Shown here: piece after piece, positions 35,146-43,780 of the stretch
Layout: the number at the start of each line of letters is the position of its first letter
Numbering within the stretch: the stretch's first letter is position 1
Source: Qaidamihabitans albus
GTDB taxonomy: Bacteria > Actinomycetota > Actinomycetes > Mycobacteriales > Pseudonocardiaceae
Assembly (NCBI RefSeq): GCF_016464705.1
Contig: NZ_JAEHOB010000014.1
Coordinates: 124,001-188,000, forward strand
Length of the DNA stretch: 64,000 bases
Reading direction: 5' to 3'
Program-made: the position numbers and the translations under genes
Notes under the pieces: model-generated
The model's database searches: none
What the model was told of the DNA's origin: nothing
Seen by the model: only the letters and a program-made list of their open reading frames with translations

Positions 35146-36266
35146 CGCGCACCTCCCCCGCTGGGCGCCGACGCGTAGACGGCGGGCGCGTGCTCACCGT
35201 CCAACCGGTACAGCTCGGCACCCGCCCGCTCGGCGAGGCTCGACACGGCGGCGCACGCCGACCGGTGACTCTCCCCACGGTCGGCCAACCGCACCAGGCA
35301 ACACAGATCGACATCCTCGCGCGCCGGCTCCAGCACCACGGCGATGCTCACCAGCGCGGCGGGAACCTCTGCCAGCGCGGCCAGCAGCCAGCCGCCCCGA
35401 TCGGGGTCGGGCCACGACCGCAACCAGAAGCAGGTGTGGGTCCACTGCGTCGAGTGCCACCCTTCCCAGCGCTCGTGCGCGGTCGAGGAGAGCTCGGCGC
35501 CGAGGAGGTCGCAGGAGCGGGCCAGCGCGTCGATGAGTCCGTCGGCATCGAGTGGTCTGGCCTCGAGCCCGCTGCGGGAGAGCAACCGCCCTGCGCGCCT
35601 GGTCATCTCGGCCAGCACCTGTGGAACGTCGACATCGGAACCGCCGTCGGAGGCGTCCACGACCGACTCGGCCACCGCCTGCGCGTCCAGCCGTACAGCG
35701 ACCCAGACGTCCTGGTGCCGCCGGGCCGTCCGGGCCGAGACCACCTGTATCACCACACCCGGCTGCTCGGCCTCGGAAGCCATCCTGGCCAGTTCGGACA
35801 GTGGGACGGGCGGGGACGAGTGTGCCGTGCCCGCACCTCTCACCGCGAGTACCGAGTACCAGCCCGCGCCGTCGCCGGCCATGCCCACCGAGCCTGCCGC
35901 CGCGCCGCCTTCAGCGGTCTCCACCACCAGATCCGGCACGAGTTCACGCAGCGCCGCGAGCCGGGCGTCACCGTCCGAACCGCCGGCTCCGTGCGCTCGG
36001 CCGCGACGCGCCCGGTAGCGCAGCCACGACATCAGCAGCTCGGTCCACCAGCGACGGCCGGTGCGGCCGAACACGCCTACGAGCACCAACCCGCCCAGCA
36101 CCGCGCCCACGATCGTCAGCCACAGTTCCCGTGTCGCGGCAAGGAGTACCAGCACCAGCACGCACTGGAACACCAGCAGCCGCGTGATCTCCACCGCGCC
36201 GATCCGGCCGGGCCGCCGGCGCACCGGAAACCAGGAGCTCTCCTGGCGGGCGATCACGGTGACCAC
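35142..36266 (-). CDS. eccE: T7SS core component EccE
   Basis: About 374 residues from GTG 36266; GTG 36257 or an upstream ATG at 36311 are also possible because none has a clear ribosome site. The family signature is the R-R-P-G-R-I-G-x-V stretch followed by two close membrane helices (about 25-65) and a cytosolic/periplasmic alpha-beta domain with long Trp-containing strands (H-S-T-Q-W-T-H-T-C-F-W-L). EccE sits at the periphery of the ESX membrane complex. Its stop overlaps the next gene by the ATGA junction. It is separated from eccB/C/D by about 7 kb of accessory genes, an arrangement seen in several actinomycete loci. Confidence 0.85.
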   Translation of the reverse strand: MVTVIARQESSWFPVRRRPGRIGAVEITRLLVFQCVLVLVLLAATRELWLTIVGAVLGGLVLVGVFGRTGRRWWTELLMSWLRYRARRGRAHGAGGSDGDARLAALRELVPDLVVETAEGGAAAGSVGMAGDGAGWYSVLAVRGAGTAHSSPPVPLSELARMASEAEQPGVVIQVVSARTARRHQDVWVAVRLDAQAVAESVVDASDGGSDVDVPQVLAEMTRRAGRLLSRSGLEARPLDADGLIDALARSCDLLGAELSSTAHERWEGWHSTQWTHTCFWLRSWPDPDRGGWLLAALAEVPAALVSIAVVLEPAREDVDLCCLVRLADRGESHRSACAAVSSLAERAGAELYRLDGEHAPAVYASAPSGGGAR

Positions 36267-36422
36267 TCGTCGTGACCCGGGTCCGCGCCACCGGTGGCAC
36301 AGCACGCGCACCGGTCGATCAAACCGGTCGAAACGGCGAGCATGGCGGTGACCAGCGAATCGTGCCGGGCGCGGCCCGGCTGTCGGAGCCAGTCCGCCGC
36401 GACCGTCGGTACCGGCGGCGGC

Positions 36423-38117
36423 TCACACCAGGACATCGCGCTGGAGCGCGGCCACGAGCCGGCTGATCGTCTGCTGCAGGCGCGGGTAGCCATCGTCTCC
36501 CACCAATACGGCCATCATCTCGTTCACCGTCCTGCCGACGGCGGCGCGGTTGTGCTCGCCGTGGAACAGCAGCAGCGCGCGCCACAGCCCTTCCACCCGC
36601 GGCAGCAAGGCGACCCCCTTGCGCAGCGCCCATTCCGCCTTCCGGTAGTCGCCTTCCGCGGTGGCCAGCTCCGCGGCTCTGCGTACCGTGTGGACGGCCA
36701 GGGCGTGCACCTCCCCGGCGGTGGCGACCACGTCCCGCAGCGGCGAACCGCTCCGGCCGGCCGCGGCCAGGAACTCGCCCCGGATCAGGGACAGCGCGCT
36801 CACCAGACGCGCACTCTCGTCACGCCGCTCGCCCGTGGTGGCCAGCTCACGGAAACGGTGCCAGTCGACCCGGACATCCCGGGTCAGTACCCATCCGCCG
36901 TCGCCCCACACCAGCCGGGGCTGCCCGTCGTCCGATGTCCCCAGCCACCGCTGCAGCTCCCGCAACGCGGTCTCGGCCGCCTCGGCCGAGCCGGCCTGCC
37001 GGTTCAGCGCTGCCGGCGTGAGCCCTTTCGGGTGCAGCGCGGCGACGGCGAGCAGCTCGGTCAGCACCGTTCGCATGCCGTCGTGCACGGGACCCGGTGC
37101 TCGCACCTCGAGCGGGCCGAGCACGCGGATCTCGACCGAACGCTCGCCGGGCGGCCGCGTCGTTCCGGCGACCTCCGTTCCCCGCGCGGCCCGCAGGCGG
37201 CGCTGGTGCCGTTCCACGTCGTCGGCCAGACCGTGCAGCCGCATCCGATGCGGTTCCACGAACACCTCACCGTCCGGGGACGCGGTCAGCCGCAACCGGG
37301 CGAAACGGGGGTGGCCGAGACACAGCACCAGCACCGGGCAGTGCGGATCCTCCGCCAGCCGCACCAGCTGCCCGACCAGGTGGTCCGCGGGCGGGTGGGC
37401 CAGCACGACCACACGCGTCTCGCGGTGCCCACCGTTTCCGGCCGCCTCACGGGCGAACCGCTCGGCATCGGCGAGGGCGTCCTCGACCGAGGGCGTGTAG
37501 CGCACGCGCGTGGGATCCGGCGCCTCGATCCGCTCGCCGAAGCCGGCCAGCGTACCGGTGACCTGCCGGCACCACGGGTTGCTCACCAACTCGAACAGCA
37601 GCCCGTTCAGGAGGCGACGGGCCTGCCGGGCGTCACCGCCCACCCCGACCACGCCACGTGCCCGGCCAAGGTCGAGCAGCGTCAGCACATCGCCGCTGCT
37701 GCCCAGTGGCACGAGAGTCGGGAACGGCAACCGGTCCGGGTGCCGGCGGCGAAGATCCCCGGTCGGCACGGCCCACGATCGCCGGTGTCCCCCGGCCGAG
37801 GGCCGCCACGGGCCGGCCGGGCGGGCCGTGACGTCCGTGGCGAAGCGCACGGTGATCCACGTTTCCGACACGAAGACCGCGTCGATCTCGGGGACGTCGC
37901 GACGCATCGCGGCAAAACAGCCGATCAGCTCCCCCAGGGCACTGGACAGCGAAGCCGCCAGCCTCGCGTCCCGGCACACCCAGGTCGCGTAGCTCACCGG
38001 TGTGCTCCGGTCACGGCCGATCCACCAACGCCGCGCCCGGTCGGCCAGGGCGGCGGTGGTGGCGAGCGCCACCGCGCCGAGAGAGAACCACAGCATCGTG
38101 CTCAGCGGCATCCACAC
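36423..38117 (-). CDS. Membrane-anchored protein with C-terminal BTAD-like domain
   Basis: A 564-residue protein. ATG 38117 (MWMPLSTMLWFSLGAV) begins with a single membrane helix (about 8-28). Residues 40-310 form an alpha/beta domain with VVVLAHPPADHL and PVLVLCLGHP strands. From about 345 (SVEIRVLGPLEVRAPGPV) a SARP-like winged-helix remnant and then a BTAD helical repeat region (GEFLAAAGRSGSPL, then tetratricopeptide-like pairs) extend to the end. Such membrane-tethered BTAD proteins are found next to ESX genes and may sense the secretion complex; that is inference. It lies upstream of eccE on the same strand and is divergent from the eccA-like gene. Confidence 0.75.
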   Translation of the reverse strand: MWMPLSTMLWFSLGAVALATTAALADRARRWWIGRDRSTPVSYATWVCRDARLAASLSSALGELIGCFAAMRRDVPEIDAVFVSETWITVRFATDVTARPAGPWRPSAGGHRRSWAVPTGDLRRRHPDRLPFPTLVPLGSSGDVLTLLDLGRARGVVGVGGDARQARRLLNGLLFELVSNPWCRQVTGTLAGFGERIEAPDPTRVRYTPSVEDALADAERFAREAAGNGGHRETRVVVLAHPPADHLVGQLVRLAEDPHCPVLVLCLGHPRFARLRLTASPDGEVFVEPHRMRLHGLADDVERHQRRLRAARGTEVAGTTRPPGERSVEIRVLGPLEVRAPGPVHDGMRTVLTELLAVAALHPKGLTPAALNRQAGSAEAAETALRELQRWLGTSDDGQPRLVWGDGGWVLTRDVRVDWHRFRELATTGERRDESARLVSALSLIRGEFLAAAGRSGSPLRDVVATAGEVHALAVHTVRRAAELATAEGDYRKAEWALRKGVALLPRVEGLWRALLLFHGEHNRAAVGRTVNEMMAVLVGDDGYPRLQQTISRLVAALQRDVLV

Positions 38118-38382
38118 CTTCTCTCGACCGGCGGTTTCTCAACATCACGGGGAGGACGTTTCCGCACGCCACCCTGCCGCACGGTGCTGTCAGCGCCCTG
38201 CGGGTCGCGTCCCGGCCGGCGGCGCGGTAATCCCAGCTCAGGCCGCCACAGGGTGGGCGGATCGGGCGGCGTGCTGTTTGGGTACGGGAACGTGCGCGGC
38301 CACCCGATCATGGGTAGGCTCTCGGTCCCGGGGTTGCGAGTTTCCTTACCCACGTCCAAGTTTTCGAGTCCTTGTCGGAGCC
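38118..38382. promoter_or_regulatory. Divergent intergenic region BTAD protein / EccA-like
   Basis: These 265 bases separate two divergent T7SS genes and should contain both promoters. The part from about 38330 to 38375 is locally less GC-rich. I can see no convincing operator palindrome, small ORF or RNA element. Confidence 0.4.
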
Positions 38383-40068
38383 ATGGCACGCACTCTTCTC
38401 GTCGCGCCGGAGCAGCGGGGCGCCCTGCCGTCGATCAGAGACGCGCTGGACGCGGCCGAACCGGGCGCGGTCATCTCCATCGCCCCTGGCGAGTACACCG
38501 AGACCCTTATGCTGAACCAGCTGGATCTCACGCTGACGGCCAGAGATCCCGGAACTGTCACCATCACCGCGCCGGCCGGCCACCAGCCGGCACTGTCCTG
38601 CGCCGGTTCACGGTTGCGACTCAGCGGCGTCACCGTCCATGCGACGGACTCACCCGCCGTCGATATCCGGGGCGGCACGGTGCGGATCTCCGACTGTGCG
38701 GCCAGCACCGCTCACTCCTGCGGGGTCAGCGTGTCCGACGGCGCCGACGTGGAGATCGCCGGAACGGCCATCAGCGGCGGCCAGTTCGGACTCGTGATCG
38801 AGGACTCGGACGCGATGGTGCAGCGGTGCGAGATCTCGGACATCGCCGACGACGGAATCATCGTGCGGCTCGGCGCGCACGCCACGTTGCGGCAGTCGAC
38901 CGTGAGCGGCTGCGGCGCCCGCGGAATCTACATGTACCAGGCTGGTGACTCGTCGGTCGACCGCTGCGAGGTCGCGCGGACCGGCGACGCCGGTATCGCG
39001 GTGGCCGACCAGACCTCGCCCACGATCACGGCCTGCTGGGTGCACGACACACAGGGGGTGGGCATCTCCGTCGGCCGGGGCTGCGGCGGCCTGGTCGAGG
39101 ACTGCCGGGTGGAGAACACGGCCCAACCGGGAGTCTCGCTCGCCGAGGGTGCCCGCACCGAGTTGCGCGAGGCCGATCCGCACCACAGAGCGCCCCGCGC
39201 GGGCGCCACCTCCGCCAGCGGCGGCGCCGAGCAGGATCCCGAGCGGATGGAGCAACTGCTGTCCGAGCTGGATGACATGATCGGACTGGACAGTGTGAAG
39301 AACGAAGTGCGTGCCCTGATCGACGAGATCCAGGTCAACGAGTGGCGCCGGGGTGAGGGACTTTCGGTCGGCACCACCAGCCATCACCTGGTGTTCACCG
39401 GCGCGCCCGGTACCGGCAAGACCACGGTCGCCAGGATCTACGGCGGACTGCTGAAGGCGCTGGGAATCCTGCCGCACGGCCAGTTCAAGGAAGTCGCCCG
39501 GCGTGACCTGGTCGGCCAGTACATCGGGCACACCGCGGAGAAGGCCGCGTCCGCCTTCGAACAGGCCCGTGGTGGCGTGCTGTTCATCGACGAGGCGTAC
39601 ACGCTGTCCCGTTCCAGCGGCAGCGGAGCCGACTTCGGCCAGGAAGCCATCGACACGCTCGTGAAGCTGATGGAGGACCACCGAGCCGAGGTGGCCGTCA
39701 TCGTGGCCGGCTACACCAGCGAGATCCACGAGTTCCTCGACGCCAACCCGGGTCTCGCCTCCCGGTTCGGGAAGACGATGGAGTTCGAGAACTACTCCGC
39801 CGACGAGCTCGTACGGATCAGCGAGCACCTCGCCGCCGGCGACGACTACACACTGGACGGCGACGTCGGCGCGACCTTGCGGGAGTGGTTCGTCCAGCTC
39901 GACCGGGACGAGAACTTCGGCAACGCCAGGGAAGCGCGCAAGCTCCTCGAACGCATGCGCAAGGCGCAGTCCACCCGGCTGCGCTCGCTCGGCCGGCGGC
40001 CGAGCCGCGACGAGCTGCGCACGCTGACGCTCGACGATCTCCTCACTGCCACCGGGGAAGCGGAATAG
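38383..40068 (+). CDS. eccA: EccA-type AAA ATPase with N-terminal beta-helix
   Basis: A 561-residue fusion; ATG 38383 with GGAG five bases upstream. Residues 1-270 are a right-handed parallel beta-helix with repeated strand-turn units (for example GVSVSDGADVEIAGT, GIIVRLGAHATLRQS, GIAVADQTSPTITA). Residues 290-561 are a CbbX/EccA-type AAA+ module with Walker A GAPGTGKTT (K346), Walker B VLFIDEAY (D403-E404) and the sensor/arginine region S-R-F-G-K-T. Known EccA proteins carry a TPR domain in place of the beta-helix and act as cytosolic chaperone-like ATPases for ESX substrates. Here the beta-helix presumably supplies substrate recognition. The gene closes the T7SS island. Confidence 0.85.
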   Translation: MARTLLVAPEQRGALPSIRDALDAAEPGAVISIAPGEYTETLMLNQLDLTLTARDPGTVTITAPAGHQPALSCAGSRLRLSGVTVHATDSPAVDIRGGTVRISDCAASTAHSCGVSVSDGADVEIAGTAISGGQFGLVIEDSDAMVQRCEISDIADDGIIVRLGAHATLRQSTVSGCGARGIYMYQAGDSSVDRCEVARTGDAGIAVADQTSPTITACWVHDTQGVGISVGRGCGGLVEDCRVENTAQPGVSLAEGARTELREADPHHRAPRAGATSASGGAEQDPERMEQLLSELDDMIGLDSVKNEVRALIDEIQVNEWRRGEGLSVGTTSHHLVFTGAPGTGKTTVARIYGGLLKALGILPHGQFKEVARRDLVGQYIGHTAEKAASAFEQARGGVLFIDEAYTLSRSSGSGADFGQEAIDTLVKLMEDHRAEVAVIVAGYTSEIHEFLDANPGLASRFGKTMEFENYSADELVRISEHLAAGDDYTLDGDVGATLREWFVQLDRDENFGNAREARKLLERMRKAQSTRLRSLGRRPSRDELRTLTLDDLLTATGEAE

Positions 40069-40104
40069 GGACGCGAAGATCCGACCCGGCAGCGCGGACG
40101 GTTG

Positions 40105-40299
40105 TCAGCTCGCCCGGTAGATCCGGACGACGTCCGACACACCGGATATCCGATCACCGCCCCGAACTTTGCCGTCGGGGCATTTGGGACACGGCTGCCA
40201 TTGGGAGTCGACGAGTCCCGTGACCTCATCGACGACGGGCTCCAGCAACCAGTCGGTGCCCCCGCAGGCGGTGCAGGTCTGGGTGTTGTTGTCGCTCAT
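40105..40299 (-). CDS. Small zinc-ribbon protein
   Basis: A 64-residue protein starting MSDNNTQTCTACGGTDW. It holds two C-x-x-C knuckles, C-T-A-C and C-P-K-C, spaced by about 30 residues, as in DnaJ-type or generic zinc ribbons, so it probably binds one zinc ion. The ATG at 40299 is used; the in-frame extension to 40389 has a non-coding look. It lies convergent to the EccA-like gene with a 36-base gap and 166 bases downstream of the SARP regulator on the same strand. Function unknown. Confidence 0.7.
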   Translation of the reverse strand: MSDNNTQTCTACGGTDWLLEPVVDEVTGLVDSQWQPCPKCPDGKVRGGDRISGVSDVVRIYRAS

Positions 40300-40464
40300 G
40301 TACCCAGCATCGCGGAAGGGGCTGACCGGCAGCGGCTTCGCCCACGACGGGCCTGGCGACACGAAACCGCTGCGCAGCGCGCTGCTCACGGCGAGCGCGG
40401 TCCGTACTACTGTCCGCCTACGGCGCTGATGCCGGGGTACGGGCCGGAGCGCACGCCGGAGGTC

Positions 40465-43400
40465 TCAGCGGGGCCTGGCTGGTGCGATCGCCGCGTACAC
40501 GTGTGGCCCCAGACCGTCCAAAATGGTCCGCGACTCCGCACGGCACTCCTCGACGCCTGCCTCGTCGCCGACCTCGTGCAACGCCGCCGCCAGGGTTTCC
40601 AGCGCTTCCATCAGGTAGGCGTTACAGCGTTCCTGACGGTAGAGTTCGCAGGCCCTCCGCAGCACCGTGATCGCCTCCTCGTGCTCACCGCTTCGCAGGA
40701 GGGCGGCGCCCAGACCGTCCAAGGTCTGCGCCACGCCAACCGGATCGGCCCACCATTCCTTCCTGAGGTCGATGGCGGTCCGGAAGTTCCTGATCGCGTC
40801 GTCGTGCAGCCCGGCGAGGGCTTGCGCGTGCGCCAGATTGCTGACCACCCTGGCCTCGGAGAACACGTCGCCGGACCGGCGCGCCAGCGGTAGCGCGTCC
40901 TCCAGGTCGCGGATGGCCTGGTGTGGGTCACCGGACAGGGCCACGGCGACGGCGCGGTTGTTCAACGTCCCGGTCTGCTCGCGCACGTTGCCCTGGGCGC
41001 GGCGCAACTCGGATGCCAGGGTGAGCAACTCGATCGCCTCGTCCAGGCTGCCGATCTGGCTGAGCGCCGTGCCCAGGTCGTTGAGCACCCTGGCCTCGCC
41101 ATCACGGCTACCAGCCCGCCGGGCGGCGAGCAGGGCCACCCTCCCGGTGGCTATCCAGTGGTCCCATTCGCTGGCCCGCTCGAAGTAGTTCCGCAGCGCG
41201 GCAGACAGTTGCCACGTCGCTTCGAGAAAGCCACGCTCCGCTGCCAGCGCGCTCGTGGCGACGAGGGCACCCTGCTCGATGCGGAGCCATTCGAAGGCGG
41301 CCGCGCTGTCCCGGAACATCGGTATCGCCGGCGGGGCATCGTCTTCGCCCGCCACGGCGTCATCCTCGCAGGGCTTCTTCAGCAGCACGTTCGCCGCGTT
41401 CGCGGCGTGCAGGTACCAGTACACGATGCGCCGGGTGGCCTCCCGGCAATCGTCCTGCCCGTCCTGCTCGGCGAGGTGTCGCGCATAGTCGCCGAGCAGG
41501 TCGTGCAGCCGGTACCGGCCGGCCGGGGCCGAGGTGACGAGATGCTCGTCGACAAGATGCTCGAGGATCCGCCCGCTGATCGACGGCGGCACCCCGGCGA
41601 GCGCGGCGGCGGACTCGGCGGTGAAGTCCTCACCGGGGTGCAGGCCCAGCAGCCGGAACACCCGCTGGGCCTCCGGGTCGAGCGCGCGGTAGGAGAGGTC
41701 GAACACCGCGCGCACCTGGCGGCTGCCCGCGGCCAGCTCCCCCACCCGGTCCGCGGCCGTGCGCAGCCGCGCTGCCACGTCCACGAACCGCCACGCGGGC
41801 CTGGCCTGGAGCCTGCGGGCCACCAGGCTCAGTGCCAGCGGCAGCCGCCCGCACAACTCCACGACCGCCCTGGTCGCCACCGGGTCGTCGGCCACGCGCT
41901 GCCCCACGATCCTGGTGAGCAACGCTTCGGCGTCGGCGGGGCGGAACCCTTCAAGCGTCACGGTTCGGGAGCCGTCCAGCGCGAGCGTGCGACGGCTGGT
42001 GACCAACACCAGGTTGGTCGGGCTGGCCGGCAGCAGCGGCCGCACCTGGTCCTCGCTCGCGGCGTTGTCCAGCAGGACCACGGCGTTGCGGTCGTTGAGC
42101 AAGCTGCGGTACAGCGCGGCCCGGTCGTCGAGGCCGCGCGGCACGGCGTCGCCGGTCACCCCGAGCAACCGGAGGAACGAAGCCAGCACCGTGGCCGGGT
42201 CCGCAGGCGGCTGGTCGGCGTGCCCGCGCAGGTCGACGTAGAGCTGCGCGTCCGCGTAGCGGCCCTCGGCGAGCAGCTGCTGGGCCAGGTGTACCGCCAG
42301 CCGCGTCTTGCCGACACCACCCATGCCCTGGATCGCAAGGAGACCCGAGGCGGTGTCGCCGCGCGAAGCCGCCGGCAGCCCGGCGCGCAGCTCCGCCAGT
42401 TCGGCTTGCCGGCCGGTGAACTCGACGATGTCAGGGGGTAGCTGGCGATGCGCGGTCACCGGGTCGGTGCCGGCCGGCTCGCCCCGGACCACCTCCTGCC
42501 GCAGCACCCGCTGATGGGCCTCGGCCAGTTCGGGCCCGGGGTCCGTACCGAGCTCCTCACGCAGCCGGCACCGCAGCTTGTCGAACAAGGTCAGCGCGGC
42601 GGCCTGCTGTCCACTGCCGGCCAGCGCGATCATCAACCGCGCGCTGGCCACCTCGTGCAGCGGATCGTCCTCCACGAGTTGCCACAGCGCGGGTACCACC
42701 TCATCGTGCCGTCCGATCGCGGCCGCGGCCTCGGCATAGTCCACGACCAGCGACTTCCACTCCTCCACCAACGCCGTCACCGCAGGTTGCACGCGAAGGA
42801 CCTCCAGGCCCGCGAGCGGCTCGCCCCGCCACAGGCCGAGGGCCTTGCGAAACGAGGCGCACGCGCGAGCCGTCTCCCCCACCTGGTGCGCCTGCCTGGC
42901 CTCGGCTGCGCGATGCCGGAATTCGAGTAGGTCGAGCTGCTCCCTGGAGACGGCGAGTCGGTAGCCACCACGGGTCACGGTCAGCACCTTGGCACGCTCA
43001 CTACCCGACCGTTTCGGCGCGAGCCGGTGCCGTAGCCGGGAAATGCTGGTTTGCACCAGGCCGACCGCGTTGCCGGGCACCTGCTCACCCCACACGGCTT
43101 CGATCAGCGTGTCGCGGCTGACCGGCGCGTTCGGCGACAGCGCGAGCAGCCCCAGCAACGTCTGCTGGCGCACCGGCCCCGGATCCACCTCGGCACCGTT
43201 GACGGTGACCCCCAGCGGGCCGAGCACCCGGATCCGCATGTTCGGCTCGGCGGGCTGCCCCCGCCTGCCCATGGCCACGAGGTCGTCGGCTTCGTCAGGC
43301 GAGAGCCCCAGCGCGGCGGCGAGCCTGCGCAGGCTCGCCGGGCGGGGCGCGGTCACCCGGCCCTGCTCCACGTCGCGCAGGCCGGCGACGCTCAATCCAG

Positions 43401-43518
43401 CGAGGTCAGCGAGCTGGCGCTGGGTGAGGCCGGCACGAACGCGCAGCTCACCGACGACCTCACCCAGGCGGCGGGGTGAGCCGTCGACCTCCGTCATGTC
43501 GCCTGTCATCACCGTCAT
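40465..43518 (-). CDS. SARP/AfsR-type regulator: Xre HTH + BTAD + NB-ARC + TPR
   Basis: A 1,017-residue regulator. It starts with an Xre-like helix-turn-helix (LTQRQLADLAGLSVAGLRDV, about 32-51), unusual before the SARP winged helix (IRVLGPLGVTVNGAEV from about 97). A BTAD domain (about 190-340), an NB-ARC ATPase with P-loop GMGGVGKTR (K404) and a C-terminal run of TPR repeats to about 990 follow. AfsR-type proteins activate secondary-metabolite or developmental promoters when ATP or ligand binding releases the NB-ARC/TPR part. ATG at 43518 has GGCAGGACGG just upstream. No biosynthetic cluster is visible beside it, so the target is unknown. Confidence 0.93.
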   Translation of the reverse strand: MTVMTGDMTEVDGSPRRLGEVVGELRVRAGLTQRQLADLAGLSVAGLRDVEQGRVTAPRPASLRRLAAALGLSPDEADDLVAMGRRGQPAEPNMRIRVLGPLGVTVNGAEVDPGPVRQQTLLGLLALSPNAPVSRDTLIEAVWGEQVPGNAVGLVQTSISRLRHRLAPKRSGSERAKVLTVTRGGYRLAVSREQLDLLEFRHRAAEARQAHQVGETARACASFRKALGLWRGEPLAGLEVLRVQPAVTALVEEWKSLVVDYAEAAAAIGRHDEVVPALWQLVEDDPLHEVASARLMIALAGSGQQAAALTLFDKLRCRLREELGTDPGPELAEAHQRVLRQEVVRGEPAGTDPVTAHRQLPPDIVEFTGRQAELAELRAGLPAASRGDTASGLLAIQGMGGVGKTRLAVHLAQQLLAEGRYADAQLYVDLRGHADQPPADPATVLASFLRLLGVTGDAVPRGLDDRAALYRSLLNDRNAVVLLDNAASEDQVRPLLPASPTNLVLVTSRRTLALDGSRTVTLEGFRPADAEALLTRIVGQRVADDPVATRAVVELCGRLPLALSLVARRLQARPAWRFVDVAARLRTAADRVGELAAGSRQVRAVFDLSYRALDPEAQRVFRLLGLHPGEDFTAESAAALAGVPPSISGRILEHLVDEHLVTSAPAGRYRLHDLLGDYARHLAEQDGQDDCREATRRIVYWYLHAANAANVLLKKPCEDDAVAGEDDAPPAIPMFRDSAAAFEWLRIEQGALVATSALAAERGFLEATWQLSAALRNYFERASEWDHWIATGRVALLAARRAGSRDGEARVLNDLGTALSQIGSLDEAIELLTLASELRRAQGNVREQTGTLNNRAVAVALSGDPHQAIRDLEDALPLARRSGDVFSEARVVSNLAHAQALAGLHDDAIRNFRTAIDLRKEWWADPVGVAQTLDGLGAALLRSGEHEEAITVLRRACELYRQERCNAYLMEALETLAAALHEVGDEAGVEECRAESRTILDGLGPHVYAAIAPARPR

Positions 43519-43674
43519 CCGTCCTGCCTGTGCGGCGGCGTCTCGCTACCGTTGACGCCCGGAAACGCTCGATGGTTCCGGTTCCACGATCGGTGCCCAG
43601 CTTCCAACTCCCGTAACGATCATGACACACCGGCCGCGGAAGCAGGCAGGCCGGACAGGCGCGACGTTGTGCCT

Positions 43675-43737
43675 GGTCACCTCTCGTGAAGTGTTCAGCC
43701 GAGTTAGAACACGGCTCTTCACTCACGAGAGGTGACC
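43675..43737. repeat. Palindromic intergenic repeat, copy 2 (long-arm variant)
   Basis: Perfect 15-base arms GGTCACCTCTCGTGA (43675-43689) and TCACGAGAGGTGACC (43723-43737) enclose the family centre CGAGTTAGAACAC, itself flanked by a second inner stem AGCCG/CGGCT (43697-43701 with 43712-43716). The preceding GTTGTGCCT is shared with copy 1. It lies between the SARP start and the end of the NRAMP pseudogene, so it can act as the latter's terminator. Confidence 0.85.
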
Positions 43738-43780
43738 TGCGGAAACAGTGTGCCGGGGGCACGCGTCCCGACTGCCGCGA

